Assembly: GCA_024405875.1 (NCBI GenBank)
Contig: JAKSOA010000002.1
Span: forward strand, 62,001 to 126,000
DNA length: 64,000 nucleotides
Direction: 5' to 3'
Source of the DNA: Paludibacteraceae bacterium
GTDB lineage: Bacteria > Bacteroidota > Bacteroidia > Bacteroidales > Paludibacteraceae
Every line of letters begins with the position of its first letter. Position 1 is the stretch's first letter. The translations under genes and the position numbers were made by a program. A model generated the notes under the pieces. The model did not search any database. It had not been told where the DNA came from and worked only from the letters and a program-made list of their open reading frames with translations. Below, in pieces: positions 8,562 through 17,185 of this stretch.

Positions 8562-9352
8562 TTCTTTCTCTTTTTAAAAGTTACCCCGATGCCAGCCTTG
8601 CAGCACATTCCGCTTATAAGTTTGTATTCAGCGTCAAAATCCAGGAAGAAACCGCCAAACCTGAGACCAAATCCTAATGATGCGGCGGCAGAAGTCTGAT
8701 AAGAGACCCCGAACCGCATAACAAACTGCTGTACAGGTACGTAATCCACGCACATTGATATTCTGAAAGGTTGTTTAAGTTCAATACCACCCTCTAAAGC
8801 AAGAATAACTTTACCGGAAAAATTATATGAAAACCCTAAGTTAAAATCAACAGGAATCCGGTATCTCTCTTCCAAAGATTTTATGGAAGAAAAGGTAATG
8901 TTACGTGCATAAAAGCCAATACTCAATGACTTAGTAGGAAAGACTAAAAGACTTACATCAGCGCCGCCAGAGGCAAGAAATGAGGCATCGTGGGAGGTAA
9001 AATGACAACCATAAAAGAAGGCCCGCACACCAAACGCAACATATGGCTTGAACCACCTTGAAAAGCCGAGAGAGAGATTAATATTCCAATATTCACTGAA
9101 CCCGTAGAAAGAGAAACCCGCCGCAGTGTTGACAGCCTTTGCCGGATAAACCATACCAAGCGTGCTCCGTCCAATCTCAGGCAGAAAGAATTTATTGGAG
9201 TAATCCACCCCGATGACATTATCTGTGGCAAGAGCGTTGACAGCGTCACAATAGGAATAGGGTGCGTTCAGACGCGGCACACAACTCACTTGCCCGCATA
9301 AGAGAAGCGGAGCGAGTAAAGAGAATAAAAATAATAATAGTTTTTTAAGCAT
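8558..9352 (-). CDS. Predicted outer-membrane beta-barrel protein
   Basis: This 264-residue protein begins with a signal peptide (LLLFLFSLLAPLLLCGQ). It continues as amphipathic strands rich in Phe, Gly and Tyr (for example GFSFYGFSEYWNINLSLGFS and FGLRFGGFFLDFDAEYKL), like the PorV/PorQ-type and other Bacteroidetes barrels, although no family-specific motif was recognised. It is the first gene of a two-gene operon and overlaps the HhH-barrel gene by 4 bp, suggesting the two products act together in the outer membrane. A TAACTTTG on the minus strand (complement of 9425-9432) lies at a suitable distance to be its -7 element. Confidence 0.65.
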   Translation of the reverse strand: MLKKLLLFLFSLLAPLLLCGQVSCVPRLNAPYSYCDAVNALATDNVIGVDYSNKFFLPEIGRSTLGMVYPAKAVNTAAGFSFYGFSEYWNINLSLGFSRWFKPYVAFGVRAFFYGCHFTSHDASFLASGGADVSLLVFPTKSLSIGFYARNITFSSIKSLEERYRIPVDFNLGFSYNFSGKVILALEGGIELKQPFRISMCVDYVPVQQFVMRFGVSYQTSAAASLGFGLRFGGFFLDFDAEYKLISGMCCKAGIGVTFKKRKK

Positions 9353-9424
9353 CTGCCCTTGTTAAAGGCAAGGCGGAAAAAGAGCCTCAAAAATAAGAAG
9401 GGAAAGATTTTGCTCTTAAATTCA

Positions 9425-9453
9425 CAAAGTTAGAAATATTAAAATTAAATTTG
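9425..9453. promoter_or_regulatory. Divergent -7 elements, barrel operon / DUF4294 gene
   Basis: In this 109-bp divergent spacer TAACTTTG occurs on the minus strand (complement of 9425-9432) with a TTG 21 bp upstream. TAAATTTG occurs on the plus strand at 9446-9453. The plus-strand box lies only 8 bp before the ATG at 9462 and would give a nearly leaderless mRNA, so it is the weaker call. Confidence 0.4.
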
Positions 9454-9461
9454 CAACATAT

Positions 9462-10067
9462 ATGAGAAAAAAAAGTTTCATAGCGTTATTAGTGTTATTT
9501 GCGGCTGTATTGCCGGCTGAAAGTTCCATACCAGGTTTCAGTGAGGCGTTACAAGGCTATATACTGCCTGTGACACTCTATAAAGGCGACACAATCCCAT
9601 ATATAGAGTTGAGTGAACTGCCCGTCTATCCGCCGATAAAGAAGGCAAAGATGGAGAAATTCTATTGGAAGACAGTGAGAGATGTAAAAAAAGTATATCC
9701 GTATGTAAAAATAGTGTCACGTGAATATGTGAGGATAAATCTCAAGTTTGATACCATACAAGATGAGAAACTACGCAAAAAATATACAAAAAAATATGAG
9801 AAGGCGCTGCTAAAGCAGTATGAGCCCGTTATGCGTGAGTTTACACTCTCTCAGGGCAAGATGATGATAAAACTCATTGACCGTGAGATGGACAAGACAA
9901 GTTACTCAATAATAAAGGAGATAAGAGGTGGTTTTGTGGCGTGGTGGTGGCAGGTTTTCGCCAAACTGTGCGGAGCCGACCTCAAAGATGATTTCAATCT
10001 TCAGAAAAATGAGAAAGACCAGATAATAGAGAGAGTTATAACACTATATGAGGCAGGATTGTTGTAA
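9462..10067 (+). CDS. DUF4294 family exported protein
   Basis: The 201-residue protein has a signal peptide (about residues 1-21) and matches the Bacteroidetes DUF4294 pattern: GDTIPYIELSELPVYP near the N-terminus, then KMEKFYWKTVRDVKKVYPYVK and a Lys-rich helical region, and a C-terminal GFVAWWWQVFAKLCGADLKDDF segment. The family is widespread in Bacteroidetes, is predicted periplasmic and has no known function. Its TAA stop lies inside the 5' arm of a perfect hairpin (10062-10090), so transcription may end there and the following genes may depend on another promoter. Confidence 0.8.
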   Translation: MRKKSFIALLVLFAAVLPAESSIPGFSEALQGYILPVTLYKGDTIPYIELSELPVYPPIKKAKMEKFYWKTVRDVKKVYPYVKIVSREYVRINLKFDTIQDEKLRKKYTKKYEKALLKQYEPVMREFTLSQGKMMIKLIDREMDKTSYSIIKEIRGGFVAWWWQVFAKLCGADLKDDFNLQKNEKDQIIERVITLYEAGLL

Positions 10068-10090
10068 TTAAGGCAGAGCCTTAATTACAA
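10062..10090 (+). terminator. Perfect 13-bp hairpin spanning the DUF4294 stop codon
   Basis: Arms 10062-10074 and 10078-10090 (TTGTAATTAAGGC and its exact complement) enclose an AGA loop. The last Leu codon and TAA of the DUF4294 gene are in the 5' arm. There is no T-run directly after it; a 7-bp-period array begins at 10089. It may act as a transcript 3'-end stabiliser rather than an intrinsic terminator. Confidence 0.6.
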
Positions 10091-10165
10091 TTAGCAATTA
10101 GTAATTAGTAATTAACAATTAACAAATAACTTTTCTTTTTTCACTTTTAACTTTTCATTATTAAC
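10089..10165. repeat. 77-bp array of eleven 7-bp units with drifting sequence
   Basis: Eleven 7-mers run without a phase break. They start as AATTAGC/AATTAGT (to 10109), change to AATTAAC/AAATAAC (to 10130), then TTTTCTT, TTTTCAC, TTTTAAC, TTTTCAT and TATTAAC (to 10165). The unit sequence changes along the array while the 7-bp step is kept. It fills the spacer up to the ATG of the next gene at 10170. Confidence 0.65.
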
Positions 10166-10169
10166 TAAT

Positions 10170-10550
10170 ATGACCATATATCTTTTAATAGCATTTATCC
10201 TCTTGGGGGTGTTGATATACATTCTCAAGAGATATACCGGTAAGGGGGCACGAAAGCGAAGCATACAAGAGGCTGACAGTGAGTGTTGCGGAGCCCACGA
10301 GTTTTGTGAGAAGACCGGAAAATATAACCCGCAGTTCAAACCGGACTACTATGATGATGAGGAGTTGGACGCCTATAAAGGTGTCAGCCCCGATGACTAT
10401 ACAGATGAGCAGATTGCCGAATTTGATGATGTGCTTATGACAATGAGTGAGAAGGATGTGGCAGGCTGGCTCAAGAGCCTCACCCTGCGAGGAATAGAGT
10501 TGCCTTATTCAGTAAGAGAGAAGGCCATATTAATAATAGAGTCAAGATGA
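10170..10550 (+). CDS. Small membrane-anchored protein with ECCGAHEFCEK motif
   Basis: This is a 126-residue protein of unknown function. An N-terminal membrane helix (about residues 2-20, TIYLLIAFILLGVLIYIL) is followed by a basic stretch. Then comes a Cys/His cluster ECCGAHEFCEK at about residues 38-48 that could bind a metal or form disulfides, an acidic low-complexity segment (DYYDDEELDAYKG) and a helical C-terminus. Relatives in Bacteroides are sometimes labelled phospholipase, for which no support is seen here. It overlaps the THUMP methyltransferase start by 4 bp (ATGA), so the two are translationally coupled. Confidence 0.7.
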   Translation: MTIYLLIAFILLGVLIYILKRYTGKGARKRSIQEADSECCGAHEFCEKTGKYNPQFKPDYYDDEELDAYKGVSPDDYTDEQIAEFDDVLMTMSEKDVAGWLKSLTLRGIELPYSVREKAILIIESR

Positions 10551-11707
10551 ATTTTATAGCAAAGACATTCGCAGGGCTTGAGGGGGTGCTTGCCTGGGAA
10601 CTCAAGGCAATGGGAGCCGCAAATATAGAGCAGGCACGCCGTGCCGTAAGTTTCAACGGAGACAAAAGAACCCTCTATAAGGCGAACCTTACACTTAGAA
10701 CGGCGTTACGCATACTTGTACCTATAAAAAGTTTCAAAGTTAAGACCCCCGATGATGTATATGCTGGCGTTAAGAGCATAGAGTGGGATAAATATATGTC
10801 TCTTTCCCAGACATTCCTCATAGAGCAGACAGTCTATTCTGATGTGGTTTCAAACTCAAGATTCGCCGTTTACAAGGCAAAGGACGCCATTGCAGACTAC
10901 TTCAGTGAGCGTTATGGCAAGAGGCCTAATGTATCAGTGGCAAATCCAAACATATTTGTAAACCTCTACATAGCGGGAGAGAACTGCACAGTAAGCCTTG
11001 ACAGCAGTGGTGAGCCACTCTATAAACGCGGATACCGTGTGGCACAGACTCAGGCTCCTATGAATGAGGTGCTTGCCGCCGGACTTGTGCTGTTGAGCGG
11101 TTGGGACGCAAAGAGCAATTTTATGGACCCGATGTGCGGCAGCGGAACCATAGCCATTGAGGCGGCCCTGTTTGCCTTGAACATAGCCCCGGGAATATTC
11201 CGTAAGCATTTCGCCTTTGAAGATTGGAAAGACTTTGACGCAGAGTTGCTTGATGAACTCTATAATGATGACAGTGAGGAGCGGGAGTTCAAACATAAGA
11301 TTTACGCCTCAGATATTAACCGTGCCGTGGTGGAGGTGGCGCGTAAGAACATAGCGGCGGCGTCACTCACAAAATACATAGAGTTACAGTCGTCAGACTT
11401 TATGCAACTCACACCACCACAAACTCCGCTATGTATAATAACCAATCCACCATACGGAGAGCGTCTGAAGGCGGACATTGAAAAACTCTACTCTGATATG
11501 GGCACCACCCTTAAGCATAACTACAGGGACACTACCTGCCATATAATCTCCAGCAGCCAGGATGGTTTTAACAAAATAGGTCTGAAACCCTCTTCAAAAG
11601 TTAAACTTTATAACGGTGAGATAGAGTGTGAATTCCGCAGTTATAGAATGTTTGAGGGTAAAATGAAGGAGAATATTAAAAATGTTAAAAATTTTCACAA
11701 ATTTTAA
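10547..11707 (+). CDS. THUMP-domain class I SAM-dependent RNA methyltransferase (RlmL/TrmN-like)
   Basis: The 386-residue enzyme has an N-terminal ferredoxin-like/THUMP RNA-binding region (about 1-155) and a Rossmann methyltransferase domain. The SAM motif is FMDPMCGSGTIAIEAAL. The catalytic N6/N2 amino-methyltransferase motif is TNPPYGERL. The length corresponds to the N-terminal (RlmL, 23S G2445) half of the E. coli RlmKL fusion, so 23S rRNA m2G methylation is the likeliest activity. A tRNA guanine methyltransferase cannot be excluded. The gene is coupled to the small upstream gene by a 4-bp overlap. Confidence 0.88.
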   Translation: MNFIAKTFAGLEGVLAWELKAMGAANIEQARRAVSFNGDKRTLYKANLTLRTALRILVPIKSFKVKTPDDVYAGVKSIEWDKYMSLSQTFLIEQTVYSDVVSNSRFAVYKAKDAIADYFSERYGKRPNVSVANPNIFVNLYIAGENCTVSLDSSGEPLYKRGYRVAQTQAPMNEVLAAGLVLLSGWDAKSNFMDPMCGSGTIAIEAALFALNIAPGIFRKHFAFEDWKDFDAELLDELYNDDSEEREFKHKIYASDINRAVVEVARKNIAAASLTKYIELQSSDFMQLTPPQTPLCIITNPPYGERLKADIEKLYSDMGTTLKHNYRDTTCHIISSSQDGFNKIGLKPSSKVKLYNGEIECEFRSYRMFEGKMKENIKNVKNFHKF

Positions 11708-11728
11708 CATTTGAATTGTTAAAATTAT

Positions 11729-11736
11729 TATATTTG
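11729..11736 (+). promoter_or_regulatory. Possible -7 box for rprX
   Basis: TATATTTG matches TAnnTTTG exactly. It lies 31 bp before GTG 11768 and 13 bp before the alternative TTG start at 11750, which favours the GTG start. A TTTG at 11710-11713 is only 15 bp upstream, shorter than the usual 19, so the -33 box is uncertain. Confidence 0.4.
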
Positions 11737-11767
11737 CAGACAGAACCGTTTGCAAAGGTATTTTGTT

Positions 11768-13108
11768 GTGAAGAGAAAGAACATTGCCATATTGGCTGTC
11801 TTTATGATGCTCTCATTTATAGGGTTGCTCGGAGTTCAAATCCGTTACTCCGCTGAGTTGCTCTCAATAAAAGAGAATACCTTTGACAATGATGTTAAAA
11901 ACTCTCTCTATCAGGTTAATAAAACCATTGAGGAGGAGGAGACGCTCTTTTACATTAACAAATATTACGGAGACAAATCCACTGTGAGCATAAGCGCCGC
12001 ATCAGTTTTGAGAACCTACGGTAAAACTTCTAATAAATCTCTAAAGGAGCGTATTAATGTGGAGCACGTAGAGGAACTTATAGGCAAGGAGTTGGAGAAC
12101 AAGGCTATAAATACGCCTTTCAATGTTGTTTTCATTGACCAAGAGGGCAATGAGTTTGCTTCAGACTCAGCCCTTCTTCATTCTGACAGTATAGCGCAGG
12201 GGCAGACAAGGGTCTATTCACAAATGCTTTTTACCGGAGATTACAACCCACGTATGAACTTTATGAGAGTGTGGTTCCCTGAGAGGCAGAGATTCATTAT
12301 GATGTCATTGGCACCTACAACACTATTCGCAGTAATCTCCACTCTGCTTCTTTTTGCCGTGTTCATAGCAGTCATAGTGCTTATGGAGCGTCAACGTAAG
12401 TTAGATGAGAGCAAGAATGACTTTATGCATAATATGACTCACGAACTCAAGACCCCTATCTCAAGCATATCGCTCGCCTCACAGATGTTATCTGATGACG
12501 CCGTGGCAAAGTCAGACAAGATGCGTCACCATCTTACATCGGTTATATCTGAGGAGACAAAACGTCTTAGTTTCCAGGTTGAGAAGGTGTTGCAGATATC
12601 ACTTCTTGAGAATGAGAAGTCAATAATGAAATTCCGTGAAGCTGACATACACCAGATAATATCAACAGTGGCGGAGAACTTTGAGATAAAGGTGATAGGA
12701 AGCAAAGGCTCACTTGTAACGGAGCTTGGAGCCACAGATTCGGTTGCGGAGGTGGACGAACTCCACTTCACAAACATAATATATAATCTTCTTGACAATG
12801 CTGTAAAGTATGCCAAGGAGAATGAACCAATAAGATTGAAGGTATCAACGTTCAACAAACCGGAACGTCAGAATACGGTTTCCATATCTATTGAGGATAA
12901 CGGAATAGGGATAGCGAAAGAAGACCAGTCGCTCATTTTTGAGAAGTTCCAGCGCGTGCACACGGGAAATGTGCATAATGTCAAAGGATTCGGACTAGGT
13001 CTTGCGTATGTAAGGAAAATGGTTAAGAAACATCGTGGAGATATTACTGTGGAGAGCACACTTGGAGTAGGAACAAAATTTACAATAACAATACCAAAAA
13101 AACACTGA
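11768..13108 (+). CDS. rprX: RprX-like sensor histidine kinase
   Basis: This membrane histidine kinase pairs with the RprY regulator directly downstream. From GTG 11768 the protein has 446 residues and begins KRKNIAILAVFMM, which matches the hydrophobic N-terminus of homologues; TTG 11750 would add six residues. Features in order: TM1 (about 5-22), a periplasmic sensor region, TM2 (about 180-200), HisKA with phospho-acceptor His225 in NMTHELKTPISSISLAS, then the ATPase N box NLLDNAVKYAKENEP, G1 DNGIGIAKED and G2 GFGLGLAYVRKM. There is no ATG start in this frame near the N-terminus. RprX was described in Bacteroides fragilis; the stimulus is not settled. Confidence 0.88.
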   Translation: MKRKNIAILAVFMMLSFIGLLGVQIRYSAELLSIKENTFDNDVKNSLYQVNKTIEEEETLFYINKYYGDKSTVSISAASVLRTYGKTSNKSLKERINVEHVEELIGKELENKAINTPFNVVFIDQEGNEFASDSALLHSDSIAQGQTRVYSQMLFTGDYNPRMNFMRVWFPERQRFIMMSLAPTTLFAVISTLLLFAVFIAVIVLMERQRKLDESKNDFMHNMTHELKTPISSISLASQMLSDDAVAKSDKMRHHLTSVISEETKRLSFQVEKVLQISLLENEKSIMKFREADIHQIISTVAENFEIKVIGSKGSLVTELGATDSVAEVDELHFTNIIYNLLDNAVKYAKENEPIRLKVSTFNKPERQNTVSISIEDNGIGIAKEDQSLIFEKFQRVHTGNVHNVKGFGLGLAYVRKMVKKHRGDITVESTLGVGTKFTITIPKKH

Positions 13109-13112
13109 CACT

Positions 13113-13826
13113 ATGGCCGAAGAAAATGTAAGAGTCCTTCTTTGTGAGGATGATGAGAATCTTGGAATGCTGCTTTGTGAATATTTGCAGGTTAAGGGGT
13201 ATCCTTGTGACCTTTGTGATAATGGAGAGAATGGTCTTAAGGCGTTTATGAAGGAGAGTTATGACATCTGTATCTTTGATGTTATGATGCCTAAGAAGGA
13301 CGGCTTCACGCTTGCCACAGAGGTTCACGAAATCAAGCCCGATATTCCAATAATATTCCTTACTGCAAAGAATCTCAAAGATGATATTATAGAGGGTTTC
13401 CGTCACGGCTGTGATGACTACATAACCAAACCATTCTCTATGGAGGAGTTACTTTGCAGAATGGAGGCGGTGTTACGTCGTTTGAGGGCTCAGCGTCTTG
13501 CCGAAAAGCGTACATACCATATTGGGAAATATATATTTGAATCTCAGAAGCAGCATCTCCACTTCATAGATGACGGCTCTTCGGTCAAACTCACCACAAA
13601 GGAGGCCGACCTTCTTGCGTTGCTCTGCACAAATGTCAATGAGATACTTCCACGTAACTATGCTTTAAAGACAATATGGATTGATGACAACTACTTTAAC
13701 GCCCGCAGTATGGATGTCTATATTACAAAACTGCGTAAGTTCCTTGCCAAGGACCCGACAATTCAAATTATAAACATACACGGCAAGGGGTATAAACTTG
13801 TTGTTCCAGAAGCAAAGAAACAGTGA
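13113..13826 (+). CDS. rprY: RprY-like OmpR-family response regulator
   Basis: The 237-residue regulator has a receiver domain with acidic pair ED in LLCEDDENLGML, phospho-acceptor Asp56 in IFDVMMPKKDGF, a Thr switch residue in FLTAKN and Lys in ITKPFSMEELL. A C-terminal winged helix follows (LTTKEADLLALL, then IWIDDNYFNARSMDVYITKL). The segment from IDDNYFNARS to GKGYKL is near-diagnostic of Bacteroides RprY. The gap after rprX is 4 bp. Its TGA overlaps the ATG of the porE-like gene, so kinase, regulator and envelope lipoprotein are coupled. Confidence 0.92.
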   Translation: MAEENVRVLLCEDDENLGMLLCEYLQVKGYPCDLCDNGENGLKAFMKESYDICIFDVMMPKKDGFTLATEVHEIKPDIPIIFLTAKNLKDDIIEGFRHGCDDYITKPFSMEELLCRMEAVLRRLRAQRLAEKRTYHIGKYIFESQKQHLHFIDDGSSVKLTTKEADLLALLCTNVNEILPRNYALKTIWIDDNYFNARSMDVYITKLRKFLAKDPTIQIINIHGKGYKLVVPEAKKQ

Positions 13827-15802
13827 TGATAAAGAGAATATCAATTGCTCTGATGTTGGTGGTTGTCTGTGTCTCCTGCAGCCTGACGTCACGCATACAG
13901 AAGGCGGATAAGAAGTTCGCTTTAGGAGAGTATTACCGAGCTGCCGATATGTATCGCAGGGTATATCCGCAGGTACCGTCAAAAAACAAGAAACTCAAGG
14001 GCTCCGTGGCATATAAGATGGGTAGAACATACTTTTTGCTTGAGAATAACACAAAGGCAGAGACCTCCTTCAAGAATGCTGTAAAATATGGCAGCAAAGA
14101 CACCCTTGTTTACTATTACTACGCTGAGGCTCTCCGTTCCAACGGCAAATACAAGGAGGCGCTCGCAATGTACAAGAAGCAGGCAGAGATATCGGGGAAT
14201 CTCTCTATAATAACCAGCGGTATAACCTCCTGTAACAAGGCTATGGAGGAGTGGAAAAAGGCAACCAGATTTGTTGTAAGCAAAGACAAGAAGTTCAACA
14301 CCCGCTACTCTGATTTCTGCCCGGCATTTGCAAGTGCTGACGCAGATGTGCTCTATTTCAACTCAACACGTGTGGCACGAGGAGCCAAAAAGAACAAGAA
14401 CAGCCGCATAACAGGTCAGCGTAATAATCAGATATACTCATCAAAAACAAACGTGCAAGGCGTGTGGGATAATCCTGAACTTGTGGAGGGCATAAACTCA
14501 GAGTTTGATGAGGGTACGGTATCCTTCTCATCAGATTTCCAGACATTATATTTCTCCATAAGCAAAGTGGAGAAGGGCAAGACCTTAGGAGCCGCCATCT
14601 ACACGTCAGAGCGTACCGGAGCCGCCTGGAGTGACCCTACACCGCTAAAGGTGCTTGCGGACTCAAGTATAACTGTAGCACACCCCGCTATGGACCCCGA
14701 AGGCAAATGGCTCTACTTTGTGAGTGATATGAAAGGTTCAATAGGAGGAAAAGATATATGGCGCACCACCAAGACAGATGACGGGTGGTCTGTGCCTGAG
14801 AACCTTGGTCCCACCATAAACACAGAGGGAGAGGAGATGTTCCCATATTTCTCCCCCGATGGCGTATTCTACTTCTCAAGTGACGGGCACGAGGGGCTTG
14901 GCGGGCTTGACATCTTTGCCGCCACATTTGTAAATGACTCCACAGGTTGGGAGGTGCGTAATCTTCTGCAGCCAATAAACTCACGCTTTGATGACTTTGG
15001 CATAACAATGGCGAAAGGCGGTGAGTGGGGTTACTTCTCATCAAATCGTGGTGACCGTAAGAACTATGACCACATCTATAAATTTGAGATACCCAAACTC
15101 ACATTCAATATAGAGGGCAGCGTCAGGACAGCAGCCGGCGATGATTTAGGTGATGCCGTAATAAAGATAGTGGGGGACAACGGCACTATAGCAAATGTAA
15201 AGACCAAGAAGAACGGCACATACAGCATACCTGTGCAGAAAGAAGCAAAATACCTGCTATTAGGCACTTGTCGTGGCTTCCTTAACTCAAAATCAGAACT
15301 TGAGATAGGAGATGAGGAGAAGAGCAGGAACTTTACAGTAGATTTTTCACTTACGTCAATATCCAAACCAGTCAAGATGGATAACATCTTCTATGAGTTC
15401 GGCTCCGCGAAACTCACCCCGGACTCATACAAGGGACTTGACGCACTTGTGAAACTGCTCAATGACAATCCTAACATAACAATAGAGATAGGAGCGCACA
15501 CAGACTATGTAGGTTCAGATGAGTCAAACAAAAAACTCTCAGAAGAGCGTGCCAAGAGTGTTACAGATTATCTGTTTGAGAAAGGCATAGAGAAAGAGCG
15601 CTTGACAGCGGTAGGTTACGGAGAGACAGAGCCGGTTGTTCCGGACAAACCACTCGTACGCCAGAACCGCTTCCTTAAGGTGGGAGTCCCGCTGACAGAG
15701 GAGTTCATAAAGAATCTCACACCGGAACAGCAGGAGAAGGCAAACCAGATAAACCGACGTACAGAGTTTAAAGTACTAAAGACGACATATAAAATGTTTT
15801 GA
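13826..15802 (+). CDS. PorE-like OmpA-family lipoprotein (TPR, PD40 propeller, CRD, OmpA)
   Basis: The 658-residue protein has a lipoprotein-type signal with Cys18 (VVVCVSC; the lipobox is imperfect). TPR helices follow (about 25-130), then a beta-propeller of PD40/WD40-like repeats (about 155-420; motifs [17 protein letters not shown] and [13 protein letters not shown]), a carboxypeptidase-regulatory-like domain (about 430-505, [17 protein letters not shown]) and a C-terminal OmpA peptidoglycan-binding domain ([20 protein letters not shown]). This order is that of PorE, which links the type IX secretion apparatus to peptidoglycan. Other OmpA-family proteins share the domains, so T9SS membership is inferred. 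ATG 13826 overlaps the rprY TGA; GTG 13823 is an alternative. Confidence 0.82.
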   Translation: MIKRISIALMLVVVCVSCSLTSRIQKADKKFALGEYYRAADMYRRVYPQVPSKNKKLKGSVAYKMGRTYFLLENNTKAETSFKNAVKYGSKDTLVYYYYAEALRSNGKYKEALAMYKKQAEISGNLSIITSGITSCNKAMEEWKKATRFVVSKDKKFNTRYSDFCPAFASADADVLYFNSTRVARGAKKNKNSRITGQRNNQIYSSKTNVQGVWDNPELVEGINSEFDEGTVSFSSDFQTLYFSISKVEKGKTLGAAIYTSERTGAAWSDPTPLKVLADSSITVAHPAMDPEGKWLYFVSDMKGSIGGKDIWRTTKTDDGWSVPENLGPTINTEGEEMFPYFSPDGVFYFSSDGHEGLGGLDIFAATFVNDSTGWEVRNLLQPINSRFDDFGITMAKGGEWGYFSSNRGDRKNYDHIYKFEIPKLTFNIEGSVRTAAGDDLGDAVIKIVGDNGTIANVKTKKNGTYSIPVQKEAKYLLLGTCRGFLNSKSELEIGDEEKSRNFTVDFSLTSISKPVKMDNIFYEFGSAKLTPDSYKGLDALVKLLNDNPNITIEIGAHTDYVGSDESNKKLSEERAKSVTDYLFEKGIEKERLTAVGYGETEPVVPDKPLVRQNRFLKVGVPLTEEFIKNLTPEQQEKANQINRRTEFKVLKTTYKMF

Positions 15803-15804
15803 CA

Positions 15805-16599
15805 ATGAAGCAATACCTAGATTTACTAAACAGAGTTCTCACAGAGGGAGTGGAGAAGACAGACCGCACCGGCACAGGAACTATGAGCGTTTTCGGACAT
15901 CAGATGCGTTTCAGTATGGCAGACGGTTTCCCAATGCTGACAACCAAGAAACTACATCTCAAGTCAATAATATATGAACTGTTGTGGTTCCTTAACGGAG
16001 ACACCAATGTAAAGTACCTTCAGGAGCACGGAGTGCGTATTTGGAATGAGTGGGCTGACCCAGATGGCTCACTCGGTCACATCTACGGCTACCAGTGGCG
16101 TTCCTGGCCCGATTATAACGGCGGACACATAGACCAGATAGCGCAAGCCGTTGACGCCATAAAGAACAACCCTGACTCACGCCGCATAATAGTAAGTTCC
16201 TGGAATGTGGCTGATTTAGACAATATGAACCTGCCACCTTGCCACGCATTTTTCCAATTCTATGTGGCAAACGGCAAGTTAAGCCTCCAACTCTACCAGC
16301 GTAGTGCCGACATATTTCTTGGCGTGCCATTCAACATAGCCTCATACTCACTACTGCTTATGATGATGGCTCAGGTCTGCGGTCTTGAAGCGGGGGATTT
16401 TGTTCACACTCTTGGTGACGCCCACATATATAAGAACCACCTTGAGCAGGTGAGACTCCAACTCACTCGTGAGCCCCGTCCGCTTCCAAAAATGAATATC
16501 AACCCCGATGTAAAGTCAATCTTTGACTTTAAGTTTGAGGACTTTGAACTAACAGACTATAACCCACATCCGCACATAGCAGGTGTAGTAGCAGTGTGA
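15805..16599 (+). CDS. thyA: Thymidylate synthase ThyA
   Basis: ThyA converts dUMP to dTMP using methylene-tetrahydrofolate. From ATG 15805 the protein has 264 residues, the same as E. coli ThyA, and the nucleophile falls exactly at Cys146 ([12 protein letters not shown]). Also visible are the N-terminal [16 protein letters not shown] phosphate loop and [19 protein letters not shown] (dUMP binding). The C-terminus is AGVVAV. A TTG six bases upstream overlaps the porE stop and is less likely as a start. The next gene, folA, regenerates the tetrahydrofolate that ThyA oxidises, so the pairing is metabolic. Confidence 0.97.
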   Translation: MKQYLDLLNRVLTEGVEKTDRTGTGTMSVFGHQMRFSMADGFPMLTTKKLHLKSIIYELLWFLNGDTNVKYLQEHGVRIWNEWADPDGSLGHIYGYQWRSWPDYNGGHIDQIAQAVDAIKNNPDSRRIIVSSWNVADLDNMNLPPCHAFFQFYVANGKLSLQLYQRSADIFLGVPFNIASYSLLLMMMAQVCGLEAGDFVHTLGDAHIYKNHLEQVRLQLTREPRPLPKMNINPDVKSIFDFKFEDFELTDYNPHPHIAGVVAV

Positions 16600-16603
16600 A
16601 GCA

Positions 16604-17101
16604 ATGGAACTCACCATTATAGTAGCAAAAGATGAGGCTGGCGGAATAGGTAAGGATAACGCACTGCTTTGCCACTTGCCGGCAGATTTGAGACACTTCA
16701 AATCACTTACAGAGACCCACACTGTAATAATGGGACGCAGGACATTTGACTCACTTCCTAAGGGCGCTCTGCCAAACCGCCGTAACATAGTGGTGTCACG
16801 TCAGCCAGGATTAAAGTTAGCGAACTGTGAGGTATATGACTCTTTATCAAGTGCGTTCGCGGCGTGTGGAAAAGATGAAAAGGTATTTATCATAGGCGGT
16901 GCGTCAATCTACTTGCAGTCAATTGCGAATGCTAATTTTTTGGAAATAACTGAAATAGGCAGTCGCTTTGATGCTGACACGTTTTTCCCAGCAATAGACC
17001 CCGCAATTTGGGAGGTTGTAAAGGAGGAAAAATTCGCCCCCGATGAGAAAAACAGGTTCCCATATAGCTTTGTAACCTACCGACGACGTAAAACTTATTA
17101 A
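16604..17101 (+). CDS. folA: Dihydrofolate reductase FolA
   Basis: The 165-residue enzyme reduces dihydrofolate to tetrahydrofolate with NADPH. Visible are IIVAKDEAGGIGKDNALLCHLPADL (Met20-loop region with the LPxDL motif bearing the catalytic acid), the NADPH motif VIMGRRTFDSLPKGALPNR, and IIGGASIYLQSI. The C-terminal DADTFFPAIDPAIWEVVKEE is typical of chromosomal type. It starts 4 bp after the thyA stop and closes the rprX-folA run; an 84-bp gap with a new promoter follows. Confidence 0.96.
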   Translation: MELTIIVAKDEAGGIGKDNALLCHLPADLRHFKSLTETHTVIMGRRTFDSLPKGALPNRRNIVVSRQPGLKLANCEVYDSLSSAFAACGKDEKVFIIGGASIYLQSIANANFLEITEIGSRFDADTFFPAIDPAIWEVVKEEKFAPDEKNRFPYSFVTYRRRKTY

Positions 17102-17128
17102 CAAATAGGGCTGTTTTTTGTTTCCTAA

Positions 17129-17159
17129 TTGTTTCATTTACAACTATTTTGTAGTTTTG
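17129..17159 (+). promoter_or_regulatory. Promoter for purH and possibly the mre operon
   Basis: TTG at 17129-17131, a 20-bp spacer and TAGTTTTG at 17152-17159 form a good match to the Bacteroidetes housekeeping promoter (TTTG, 19-20 bp, TAnnTTTG). It leaves a leader of about 20 nt before the purH ATG at 17186. Confidence 0.6.
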
Positions 17160-17185
17160 CAACACAAAATGCAAAGTAGTCATTT

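Noticed and set aside
10089..10165. CRISPR-like array
   Set aside because: Units are 7 bp, contiguous and drifting; no spacers, no cas genes.
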